From Empedobacter brevis NBRC 14943 = ATCC 43319 (GTDB lineage Bacteria > Bacteroidota > Bacteroidia > Flavobacteriales > Weeksellaceae), in the NCBI RefSeq assembly GCF_000382425.1, contig NZ_KB908306.1, forward strand, positions 1 to 64,000: 64,000 nt of DNA, given 5' to 3'. This document shows positions 17,444 through 25,847 of this stretch, piece after piece (the first letter of the stretch is position 1; every line of letters starts with the position of its first letter). The notes under the pieces were generated by a model. The model was given only the letters and a program-made list of their open reading frames with translations, was not told the origin of the DNA and ran no database searches. A program made the position numbers and the translations under genes.

Positions 17444-18799
17444 CTAATTATTTAAACTTTGTAGGTAAGAAATCCAACCCAATGTTTGGTATTCTTTTGC
17501 AGCTGTTTTTACATCTGCAGCCTTATAAATTCCACGTCCAACAATCATGAAGTCTGTATGGTAATTTTTGAAAACCAATTCAGGTGTGTTGTATTGTTGT
17601 CCTTTGCTGTCTCCAGTTGAAGAAATATTAACACCAGGCGTAAACAATAATAAGTTATCAGGAACTTGGCGTTGGGCAACTGCTCCTAAAACATTCCCCG
17701 ATTGTTCAGACACATTAATCGCTTTTGTAAAATAGTAATCGTCTGTCAATGTCCCTTTCGAAGACATTTCTACAATTGTGATAACACCGGTATTTTCAAA
17801 AACCTTTAACGATTCCAAACCTCCGATTGGATGTACAGTTACTAAATCTGCCCAATCCGAAATTTTATAAATAGATTTTTTGAATTGTAGTTCTTGTGTA
17901 TTTCCAATATCTCCAAACTTGCGATCTTCAAATAATAAAAATTCTTTTTCACGCGCTATATTTTTCAATTCAACAATTAAGTTATCAGAAAAATCTTGAA
18001 TAATATCAGAATGTAATTTTAACGCAACAATATGATCACCTACTTTTTTAGCAAAATCAATAATTTCTTCAGAAGTAATTAAATCTGCAGAAGCGATTAA
18101 ATTGGATTGTTTCTTTAAAGCTAATTCAACCAAACGCTTTCCTACCGGGTGAACAATTTTTTTGTTCTCCAATGCCACTCGTTGTTTTGCAGGAACTGCT
18201 TCTGGAGGTAAAGCTAAAAAGTCTTTTATCTTTTTCGCTTCATCATCACTTAAACGATGATATTTGTGTAAAATATCGATGACTTCGTTAATTGTGAATA
18301 ATGTTTTAACGTTATAACCTTGTTCTTTTAATTTGTCTGAGCCTCCTTGTTCGCGATCCAATACGACAACCAAATCCTTTACACGCAAACCTTCACGTTC
18401 AACTTGGTCGATGGTTTCTAACAAAGATTGTCCGGATGTGATAACGTCTTCTACCAAAAGACAAGATTGGCCTTCAGCAAAAACACCTTCTACCATACGT
18501 TTAGTCCCGTATCCTTTATTTTCTTTTCGCTTGATGATTAAAGGAATGTTCGATGTTAAACTCATTGTAGTTGCCATTGGCAAAGCAGCATAAGGAACAC
18601 CACAAATCAAATCATACTCAACATCTTCTACTAAGTCTAATAGATTGTTAGCTAAAGTTTTAAGTAATTGAGGACTTGAAGCTAAAGGTCTTAAATCGAC
18701 ATAGAAAGGAGATTCTATACCACTTTTTAAAGTGAAATTTCCAAATTTTATAATTCCCAGCTCGTAAGCTTTCAATAAAAAATCTTCTCTTGGTTGCAT
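17444..18799 (-). CDS. pyrEF: Bifunctional orotate phosphoribosyltransferase / OMP decarboxylase
   Basis: A 451-residue fusion catalysing the last two steps of UMP synthesis. Residues ~1-200 are the OPRTase, with the PRPP motif LLVEDVITSGQSLLETI. Residues ~215-451 are the OMP decarboxylase, with LKLHSDII, the catalytic FEDRKFGDIGNT (Lys/Asp array), EMSSKGTL, TPGVN, GQQYNTPE and VGRGIY. The domain order and the decarboxylase motifs are those of the eukaryotic UMP synthase group, not of the usual short bacterial PyrF. Separate pyrE and pyrF genes are the norm in most bacteria. No carbamoyl-phosphate or ATCase genes are nearby. Confidence 0.95.
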   Translation of the reverse strand: MQPREDFLLKAYELGIIKFGNFTLKSGIESPFYVDLRPLASSPQLLKTLANNLLDLVEDVEYDLICGVPYAALPMATTMSLTSNIPLIIKRKENKGYGTKRMVEGVFAEGQSCLLVEDVITSGQSLLETIDQVEREGLRVKDLVVVLDREQGGSDKLKEQGYNVKTLFTINEVIDILHKYHRLSDDEAKKIKDFLALPPEAVPAKQRVALENKKIVHPVGKRLVELALKKQSNLIASADLITSEEIIDFAKKVGDHIVALKLHSDIIQDFSDNLIVELKNIAREKEFLLFEDRKFGDIGNTQELQFKKSIYKISDWADLVTVHPIGGLESLKVFENTGVITIVEMSSKGTLTDDYYFTKAINVSEQSGNVLGAVAQRQVPDNLLLFTPGVNISSTGDSKGQQYNTPELVFKNYHTDFMIVGRGIYKAADVKTAAKEYQTLGWISYLQSLNN

Positions 18800-19149
18800 C
18801 TGTGTAATGTTTGAGCAAAGTTAATAGGTTTTTGAGTGATTTGTAGCATTTTGGAGGAAATTAATTTCTGAATGAATAAAAATTGAATATTTATACTGAA
18901 TTGATTTGTAATTTGTTCTGAAAATGAAATTTTATTACTTTTTGAATGAAAGCATTCTATTCGCTAGATTTGAAATTATTGTACATTTTGAGTTAAAATT
19001 AGTCAATTTGAGCGCTTTTTCGAAACGAAATAAAGAAACGTAATGTCGGAAATACAACGCTATTGATTCAATTAGAACCTTGAATTTGGAATTATTTTAG
19101 ATACAAACTTCATAAAATAACTTTACTTTTGAATTCTAGATAAACACAC
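18800..19149. other. Gene-free divergent promoter region
   Basis: About 350 AT-rich bases between the diverging pyrEF and C1-peptidase genes. Presumably it holds both promoters, but I find no clear -33/-7 pair, riboswitch or repeat. Confidence 0.5.
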
Positions 19150-20268
19150 ATGAAAAAATATATATTTGCCGGAATCGCTTTTGTAAGTGCATTAGCTTCG
19201 GCGCAAGAAATACCTTTCAAATTTACACAATTGGTGAATAATACAGCTCTACCGGTTATTTCGCAAGGAAAAACAGGAACGTGTTGGTCTTTTTCTACCA
19301 CATCATTTTTAGAATCGGAAGTGAAGCGTATGACAGGAAAAGATGTAGATTTATCAGAACTATATAATGTCCGTTTTACTTATCCTGTTAAGGCTTATAA
19401 TTATGTTTATCGCCAGGGAAAGGCACAGTTTAGTGAAGGAGGATTATCGCACGACGTATTGAACTCTGTTCGAAAGAATGGTTTAGTTCCAAATGAAGTG
19501 TACACAGGTTTTACAAACGGGACAGATGTGAAACATAATCATGAAATGTTGGTGAAAGATTTGAAAACGGTTGTAGATTCAATTGTAAAAAATCCGAAAC
19601 AATATTTAACCAAAGACTGGAAAACAAAGTTCGATCAAAAGCTGAATCAAAAGCTGGGAGTTCCTCCGAAAAAGTTTAAATATGAAGGAAAGGAATATAC
19701 GCCACAAGAATTTGCAAAATTTTTGAAAATTAATCCGGACGATTACGTAACCTTAACATCTTTTCAACAAGCGCCATATTATTCTCAATTTATTTTACAG
19801 GTTCCGGATAATTTTTCAAACGGATTGTACTATAATTTACCTTTAGATGAGTATATGAGAGTGTTAGATGAAGCTTTGTTCAATGGTTATACAGCAGCTT
19901 TTGATACTGACGTTTCGGAAAAAACATTTTCTAAAAAATACGGAATGGCAATTTGGCCGTTAGAAGGATTAGAATCAGATTATTTTGTGCAGATTTTGCC
20001 TGAAAGATGGGTTTCAGCAGAAGAACGACAGGCTGCTTTTGAGGATTATTCGACAGGGGATGATCACTTAATGCATATCACAGGAGTTTTGAAAGATCAG
20101 TTAGGAAATCTATATTATGATGTAAAAAATTCTTGGGGAACAGAAGGTTTAGGAAATAATGGACATATTTATATGTCGAAACCATTTTTCAGAATGAAAT
20201 CAATTGCTTATACAATTCATAAAGATGCCTTGTCTAAAGAAGTAAAAAAGCAATTAGGAATAAAATAA
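19150..20268 (+). CDS. Secreted C1-family (bleomycin-hydrolase-like) cysteine peptidase
   Basis: A 372-residue papain-fold peptidase. Residues 1-19 form a signal peptide (ending ALASAQ). The catalytic cysteine is in KTGTCWSFSTTSFLESE, the histidine in DHLMHITGV and the asparagine in DVKNSWG, with the insertion-rich layout of C1B aminopeptidases (bleomycin hydrolase/PepC type). Cytoplasmic PepC relatives trim N-terminal residues; the signal peptide places this one in the periplasm or outside. It has no sorting domain. Only 12 bases separate it from nadA, so read-through into the NAD genes is likely. Confidence 0.88.
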   Translation: MKKYIFAGIAFVSALASAQEIPFKFTQLVNNTALPVISQGKTGTCWSFSTTSFLESEVKRMTGKDVDLSELYNVRFTYPVKAYNYVYRQGKAQFSEGGLSHDVLNSVRKNGLVPNEVYTGFTNGTDVKHNHEMLVKDLKTVVDSIVKNPKQYLTKDWKTKFDQKLNQKLGVPPKKFKYEGKEYTPQEFAKFLKINPDDYVTLTSFQQAPYYSQFILQVPDNFSNGLYYNLPLDEYMRVLDEALFNGYTAAFDTDVSEKTFSKKYGMAIWPLEGLESDYFVQILPERWVSAEERQAAFEDYSTGDDHLMHITGVLKDQLGNLYYDVKNSWGTEGLGNNGHIYMSKPFFRMKSIAYTIHKDALSKEVKKQLGIK

Positions 20269-20280
20269 AATTCGCAACAA

Positions 20281-21285
20281 ATGAATACATTAGAACAAGC
20301 GATCGAAAAATTAGAATATAAAGGTTATTTGGATATTGAAATTCCCAAAGGAACTGATTTGATTAAAGAGATAAATAGATTACGAAAAGAGAAGAATGCC
20401 GTTATTTTAGCACATTATTATCAATCTGGAGAAATCCAGGATTTGGCTGATTATTTAGGCGATTCATTGCAGTTGGCGCGAGCTGCGGCTAAAACAGAAG
20501 CTGATATGATTGTCTTTTGCGGAGTTCATTTTATGGCTGAAGCTGCAAAAATTTTGAATCCTTCTAAAAAAGTTGTCTTACCGGATACAAAAGCAGGATG
20601 TTCTTTAGCAGATTCTTGTTCTGCAGAAGGGTTACGTGGTTTACGTGAACAGCATCCAAATGCGATTGTCGTGAGTTATATCAATTGCGATGCAGGTGTT
20701 AAAGCGGAGTCTGATATTATTGTAACGTCTTCTAATGCTGAAGCGATTATTAATTCATTACCGGAAAATCAGGAAATTATTTTTGCACCTGACCGTAATT
20801 TAGGAAGGTATTTGAATCAGGTTTGTAACCGAAAAATGATTTTATGGGATGGAGCTTGTATTGTTCATGAAGCATTTTCTTTGGAGCGAATTGCACAACA
20901 AATGGCAGATCACCCAAATGCTAAATTAATTGCACATCCGGAAGCGCAAGAGGATTTGCTGAAATTTGCTCATTTTATTGGCTCAACATCCCGATTACTG
21001 GATTATGTTGTTGAAAACGAAGCACAAGAATTTATCGTTGCAACAGAAGAAGGTATTCTGCATGAGATGCAAAAACTTGCCCCGACTAAAACCTTAATTC
21101 CTGCTTTAGTACAAGATGAATCGTGTAACTGCTCAGAATGTTTTTACATGAAATTATCAACTTTAGAAAAATTGTATTTGTGCATGAAATATGAATTACC
21201 GGAAATACAAATCGAAGAAAATTTACGCGTAAAAGCTTTGGCTTCGATTAATCGAATGCTGGAGCTATCAGAAAAAATCAAATAA
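20281..21285 (+). CDS. nadA: Quinolinate synthase A
   Basis: A 334-residue [4Fe-4S] enzyme that condenses iminoaspartate with dihydroxyacetone phosphate to quinolinate. Family motifs: VILAHYYQSGEIQDLADYLGDSL, FCGVHFMAEAAK (first Fe-S Cys), PDTKAGCSLADSC, YINCDAGVKAESD, PDRNLGRY, HPEAQ, and the last cluster Cys in ESCNCSECFYMK. It overlaps nadB by one base (TAATG), as expected for two enzymes that share an unstable intermediate. Confidence 0.97.
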   Translation: MNTLEQAIEKLEYKGYLDIEIPKGTDLIKEINRLRKEKNAVILAHYYQSGEIQDLADYLGDSLQLARAAAKTEADMIVFCGVHFMAEAAKILNPSKKVVLPDTKAGCSLADSCSAEGLRGLREQHPNAIVVSYINCDAGVKAESDIIVTSSNAEAIINSLPENQEIIFAPDRNLGRYLNQVCNRKMILWDGACIVHEAFSLERIAQQMADHPNAKLIAHPEAQEDLLKFAHFIGSTSRLLDYVVENEAQEFIVATEEGILHEMQKLAPTKTLIPALVQDESCNCSECFYMKLSTLEKLYLCMKYELPEIQIEENLRVKALASINRMLELSEKIK

Positions 21286-22850
21286 TGGCAGTTCAAGATG
21301 TTTTAGTCATAGGTTCCGGAATTGCAGGTTTATCCTATGCATTGAAAATTGCGATTAAGTACCCTGATGCAAAAATTACGATTGTAACCAAAGCCAATAA
21401 AGACGAAACCAATACCAAATATGCACAAGGTGGAGTGGCAGTGGTGAGTGATTTTGAAAAAGATAGTTTTGAGAAACACATTGAAGATACGCTCCGTGCC
21501 GGAGATGGTTTGTGTAAATTGGAAGCGGTTGAAGTTGTCGTAAAGGAAGCGCCGGAACGAATCGGTGAAATTATTGATTGGGGTGTCCGGTTTGATAAAA
21601 ACAAAGAAGGTATTTACGATTTAGGTCGTGAAGGCGGACACACAGAAAACCGAATTGTTCATCACAAAGATGTGACAGGATGGGAAATAGAGCGTGCAAT
21701 GTTAGAAGCGATCAAAGATTATCCAAATATTCAGGTTTTCACCCATCATTTTGTAGTTGATTTGATTACCGAACATCATTTGAACAGGGATTTGTCTGAT
21801 GAAACAACTTGCTATGGTGCATACATTTTAGATCTGAATACGGATAAAGTGGAACGTCATTTGGCAAAAGTTACTTTGTTGGCAACAGGAGGAGTTGGAC
21901 ATGTATATAAAAATACAACCAATCCGGTTATTGCAACAGGAGATGGAATAGGCTTGGCTCGTCGCGCGAAAGCAATTGTTTCGGGAATGCAATTTATTCA
22001 ATTTCATCCAACAGCTTTTTATAGTGAGTTTGATGGACAGTTGTTTTTGATTTCTGAAGCAGTTCGAGGATTTGGAGCAAAATTACGCACAAAAGACGGC
22101 GAGTTGTTTATGCATAAATACGATGAGCGAGAAGAGCTAGCTTCGCGCGATATCGTTGCCCGGGCAATTGATAATGAAATGAAATTGAGAGGGGATGATT
22201 ATGTTTACATTGATTGTCGCCATCTGGAGAAAGAAAAGTTTCTAGAACATTTTCCTAATATTTACGAAAAGTGTAAGTCTGAAGGATATGATATGTTTAC
22301 AGAATTGGTTCCTGTGGTTCCTGCTTCGCATTATTTATGCGGAGGGATTGATGTTGATTTGAATGGGAAAACATCGCTTGAGAATTTATTTGCTGTTGGT
22401 GAATGTTCAAATACTGGTTTGCATGGTGCAAACCGATTAGCTTCAAATTCATTGTTGGAAGCAATGGTTTTTGGTCATCGGGCAGCTCTAAAGACGGTGG
22501 AAAAATTAGAGCAAAATCAATTTTCCATTTATAACTTCGATTTTCCTGAATGGAATGAGGATGGAATGAAAGTACAAGAAGAATTGGTTTTGATTTCCTA
22601 TTTACGTAAACAATTGCAAGCCATGATGAGCGAATTGGTAGGAATTGTGCGTAGTGATAATCGTCTGAAGATAGCTCAAGATCGTATTATCGAAATTGAA
22701 AAAATGGTAAAAGAAATTTATTATTTTACAATTATTTCCCCAAAATTGTTGGAACTTAGGAATTTAGTTGATGTTGCGCATTTAATCATTGAACAAAGTA
22801 TCCATCAAAAAGAAAATCGTGGTACGTTTTATAACAAAGATTTAAAATAA
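21285..22850 (+). CDS. nadB: L-aspartate oxidase
   Basis: A 521-residue FAD-dependent enzyme making iminoaspartate from aspartate, the substrate of NadA. FAD-binding motif GSGIAGLSYALK at the N-terminus, KYAQGGVAVV, GGVGHVYKNTTNP, FIQFHPTAFY, EAVRGFGAKLR, ASRDIVARAI, and the C-terminal FAVGECSNTGLHGANRLASNSLLEAMVFG. Length is normal. The stop codon directly abuts the start of the next gene, a secreted TonB-domain-like protein, which continues the operon. Confidence 0.97.
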   Translation: MAVQDVLVIGSGIAGLSYALKIAIKYPDAKITIVTKANKDETNTKYAQGGVAVVSDFEKDSFEKHIEDTLRAGDGLCKLEAVEVVVKEAPERIGEIIDWGVRFDKNKEGIYDLGREGGHTENRIVHHKDVTGWEIERAMLEAIKDYPNIQVFTHHFVVDLITEHHLNRDLSDETTCYGAYILDLNTDKVERHLAKVTLLATGGVGHVYKNTTNPVIATGDGIGLARRAKAIVSGMQFIQFHPTAFYSEFDGQLFLISEAVRGFGAKLRTKDGELFMHKYDEREELASRDIVARAIDNEMKLRGDDYVYIDCRHLEKEKFLEHFPNIYEKCKSEGYDMFTELVPVVPASHYLCGGIDVDLNGKTSLENLFAVGECSNTGLHGANRLASNSLLEAMVFGHRAALKTVEKLEQNQFSIYNFDFPEWNEDGMKVQEELVLISYLRKQLQAMMSELVGIVRSDNRLKIAQDRIIEIEKMVKEIYYFTIISPKLLELRNLVDVAHLIIEQSIHQKENRGTFYNKDLK

Positions 22851-23708
22851 ATGAAGAAATTTTTTCTGTTCATCTCATTATTTTCGTTTGTTCTTTCTTT
22901 GGCACAATCAAAATCCGGAGCGAAGAAAATGCCAGTTTATTTCGGGTGCGAAAGTTTGACAGAGAACAAAGAGTTAGTGTCTTGTCTAAATAAAAATCTG
23001 AATCAGGATGTTCAGACGCAAATTGCGTTCTTTTCAAATATTGCAGATTATTTACATATCGAAACAGTACAATCAAAATTAGGTTTTACCATAACGAAAG
23101 AAGGGAATTTTTCAAATCTGACAACAGATGGAGCTAATCCGATTTTTAATAGTGTAGCGATGTCTAGTTTGGTTTTGTTGCAAAATAAAATGGAACGTGC
23201 CAAGTTAAAAATTGAACCTGCTAAAGATGAGCAGAATAAGGCAATGGATGTTAACCTAAACCTTCCTTTACGTTATGAAGCAGCTGAAAAAGACAATGAC
23301 TTTGAAAATTTTCCTTCATCCAATCGTGTTTTATTTACATTGAAAACGGATGAAGAGACAATAGAAGTAAGAATTGACAAAGATTATAATATCAAGACGT
23401 ATGGGAAGACAGGAAATCGAGAATATTATTTGGGACGATTTTCTAATTTATTCGAAATGGCAAGTGTGGATCCATATGCAACAGCCTTCGAAGCAGCTTT
23501 TAAATCGGGTGTTATTGACATCACAAAAGGTAAAATAGAGGAGAAAGAATATAAACTTCAAATTAAACATTTCTTCGAAAATGATCCTTCTGTACAGGTT
23601 TTAATTACTGTTGTACGAGAAGAAAACGGAACTTGGGCCGAGTATTATGAATACAAAACCAAAAAAGAATTTAATCAATCAAAATTTGCACCCTTAACAT
23701 ATAGATAA
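22851..23708 (+). CDS. Secreted protein with a TonB C-terminal-like domain (paralogue 1)
   Basis: A 285-residue protein with a signal peptide (residues 1-19, ending SLAQ) and no other membrane segment. It starts with PVYFGCESLTENKELVSCLN, resembling the PGCE...C segment found before TonB C-terminal domains in Bacteroidota. It then has a strand pattern (GFTITKEGNFSN ... NPIFNSVAMSSLVLL ... VNLNLPLRYE) like the TonB fold. Residues after ~150 are unrecognised. It lies between nadB and nadC with no gaps (TAATG with nadC) and is a clear paralogue of the gene after nadC. It has no obvious NAD role. A periplasmic partner of TonB-dependent receptors is possible. Confidence 0.6.
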   Translation: MKKFFLFISLFSFVLSLAQSKSGAKKMPVYFGCESLTENKELVSCLNKNLNQDVQTQIAFFSNIADYLHIETVQSKLGFTITKEGNFSNLTTDGANPIFNSVAMSSLVLLQNKMERAKLKIEPAKDEQNKAMDVNLNLPLRYEAAEKDNDFENFPSSNRVLFTLKTDEETIEVRIDKDYNIKTYGKTGNREYYLGRFSNLFEMASVDPYATAFEAAFKSGVIDITKGKIEEKEYKLQIKHFFENDPSVQVLITVVREENGTWAEYYEYKTKKEFNQSKFAPLTYR

Positions 23709-24571
23709 TGAATTTTCCTCCATATATCACACAAGAAAAATTACAACTTTTTATTCGCCAGGCTTTTTTAGAAGATGTAGGTGATGGCGATCATTCAACA
23801 CTTGCTTGTGTTCCTTATGACTCGGTTCAAGAAGCTGAGTTGAGAGTAAAAGATAACGGAATAATTGCGGGCATCGAATTAGCAAAAATTATTTTTGCAA
23901 CATTTGATCCTTCTTTAAAAATCGAAACATTCAAAATGGATGGCGATAAAGTACAGTTTGGCGATATTGCTTTTAAAGTGAAAGGTTCTTCTCAATCGAT
24001 CCTGACTTGTGAACGACTGGTACTAAACTGTATGCAGAGAATGTCGGGAATTGCTACTTATGCCAATGAAATGATGGAGTTGGTAAAAGGAACAAATGCT
24101 AAGATTCTGGATACACGAAAAACAACTCCGAATTTTAGGATGATTGAGAAATGGGCAGTTAAGATTGGCGGAGCAGAAAATCATCGTTTTGGATTGTATG
24201 ATATGGTGATGTTAAAAGATAACCATGTAGATTTTTCTGGAAATATTACCAAAGCTGTTGCACAAACCAAAGATTATTTGGCGAAACATCATTTAAATTT
24301 AAAAATTGAAGTAGAGACGCGAAATATGAATGAAGTAAAAGAAGCATTAGAGGCAAATGTAGATTTTATTATGTTGGATAATTTTGATTTGGAAACGATG
24401 AAAGAAGCAGTTCAATATATAGAAGGACGAACTAAAACGGAGGCGTCCGGAGGAATCACGAAACAATCGGTACGAGAGATTGCTCAGACCGGTGTAGATT
24501 TTATTTCATCAGGAGCAATCATTCATTCGGCCGCGAACTTTGACCTTAGCTTGAAAGCGGTTAAAGAATGA
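23708..24571 (+). CDS. nadC: Nicotinate-nucleotide pyrophosphorylase (carboxylating)
   Basis: A 287-residue quinolinate phosphoribosyltransferase, converting quinolinate and PRPP to nicotinate mononucleotide. Motifs: EDVGDGDHST, NCMQRMSGIAT, LDTRKTTPNFRMIEKWAVK, GGAENHRFGLYDMVMLKDNH, EVETRNMNEV, and ASGGI near the end. It overlaps the preceding gene by one base and the following by four (ATGA). It completes de novo NAD synthesis with nadA and nadB. Confidence 0.97.
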   Translation: MNFPPYITQEKLQLFIRQAFLEDVGDGDHSTLACVPYDSVQEAELRVKDNGIIAGIELAKIIFATFDPSLKIETFKMDGDKVQFGDIAFKVKGSSQSILTCERLVLNCMQRMSGIATYANEMMELVKGTNAKILDTRKTTPNFRMIEKWAVKIGGAENHRFGLYDMVMLKDNHVDFSGNITKAVAQTKDYLAKHHLNLKIEVETRNMNEVKEALEANVDFIMLDNFDLETMKEAVQYIEGRTKTEASGGITKQSVREIAQTGVDFISSGAIIHSAANFDLSLKAVKE

Positions 24572-25356
24572 AAAAAATTATAGCGGTATTTTTACTTTCT
24601 TCCATCTCATTTGCTCAAACTTCAAAATTATATAAGACTGTTGTATTTCCTGGTTGTGAAAAGTATCAGACAAATGAAGAGTTAATAGGATGTTTTAATC
24701 AGACAACCAAACTATTAATAGAAAGTTATTTTAAAAGTAATCAAAACTTATTTGAATATTTTCAGACGCCTGATTTTAATGAAAAAGCTTTGTTTCAGAT
24801 TAATACATCCGGAGAATATGTTTTTCATCCGAATGAATCCAATTCCGAACTATTTTCTTTTATTGTAAAAGATGTTTTTCGTGTGATGAATGTGTATCTA
24901 AAAAATAATAATCAGTTTATAAAACCGGCAGAATTACCAGATGGAAGCAGTGCTGCACTGAATTTTAATTTACCCATTGTTTTTAAATCTTCCAATAAAA
25001 TACCGGTTTTAGACAAGAATCCTATTCGATTTACATTAAATTCTAACCAAAAATTTACCGTTCGACAAACGAAAGATTTTAAGTTTATGGTGTATAATGA
25101 AAAAGATGAGTTGATTGAGACGTTGAATTCATTGGTGGAATTGGTTTCGAATCCATTGATTATAGGTGAAAACGAAAATAATTTAGTGGTAGATAAAGAA
25201 GTAAATGGTAAACAGATTAAAATTATTATAGCTCATCTTTTTAGAAATGTGAGAAGCAACTTCTTGGTAAAAGTGTATGAAAACAATGTAAAAATAGCTG
25301 AATATAAAAAAATGGATGATTTTGCTAAAAGTAAATACGCCAAGTATATTTATTAA
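24568..25356 (+). CDS. Secreted protein with a TonB C-terminal-like domain (paralogue 2)
   Basis: A 262-residue protein with a short signal peptide (residues 1-16, ending SFAQ). VVFPGCEKYQTNEELIGCFN parallels the start of the 22.9-kb gene. The stretch ALFQINTSGEYVFHP ... DVFRVMNVYLK ... PAELPDGSSAALNFNLPIVFK follows the TonB C-terminal pattern (an IxxxG strand, a helix, Pro-Ala-x(n)-G, then a closing strand with P-x-x-F). There is no N-terminal transmembrane anchor or proline-rich linker, so it cannot act as a normal TonB. Translationally coupled to nadC (ATGA). Function unknown. Confidence 0.6.
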   Translation: MKKIIAVFLLSSISFAQTSKLYKTVVFPGCEKYQTNEELIGCFNQTTKLLIESYFKSNQNLFEYFQTPDFNEKALFQINTSGEYVFHPNESNSELFSFIVKDVFRVMNVYLKNNNQFIKPAELPDGSSAALNFNLPIVFKSSNKIPVLDKNPIRFTLNSNQKFTVRQTKDFKFMVYNEKDELIETLNSLVELVSNPLIIGENENNLVVDKEVNGKQIKIIIAHLFRNVRSNFLVKVYENNVKIAEYKKMDDFAKSKYAKYIY

Positions 25357-25847
25357 GTTTTTATGATAACATTTCCTTTTTAACAGTTTTTTAATAGCAG
25401 AATAAAATGATCAGAAACTCTTTTTACCAAATAATGAAGGGTTTCTTTTTTTTGTTTACTTAAATTTCAAATGAAATTAATATTTATCTATTTAATTGAT
25501 AGAGGTTTAAATGCTTTATTTTTTATTAATACTGATTCTAAATAATAGGGTTTTTAATTGCTTTTCTGATTTTTGATGAAAAGCGAATCATTAACTGATA
25601 GTAAAATTTATTTAAAAGTAATGTCTCTATTGTGTTAATTGTTCATTAAATATTGACTTGAAATGAAATATCATTATTTTATACAGCTAAAAGTTTATTT
25701 ATTGATAATTAAATTGATATATTTTTATTAATTACAAAATAAGGAATTTAATTGTTAATGAAGGTTAAAAAATTTACAATAATTTAACAATAATCTCATT
25801 TAAAGTGTAGAAATTTGCGGAAGTAAACTTTTAAACTATTTCAAAAG
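25357..25847. other. Gap between the nad operon and the first receptor gene
   Basis: Holds the terminator of the nad operon (25413-25454), then ~390 very AT-rich bases. Just before the receptor gene, GAAATTTG (25809-25816) resembles a -7 element. The last ~25 bases before the ATG match those before the second receptor gene. Confidence 0.5.
25413..25454 (+). terminator. Terminator of the nad operon
   Basis: Ten-pair stem (AGAAACTCTT with AAGGGTTTCT, one G-T pair), a 14-base loop and eight T. Confidence 0.75.
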
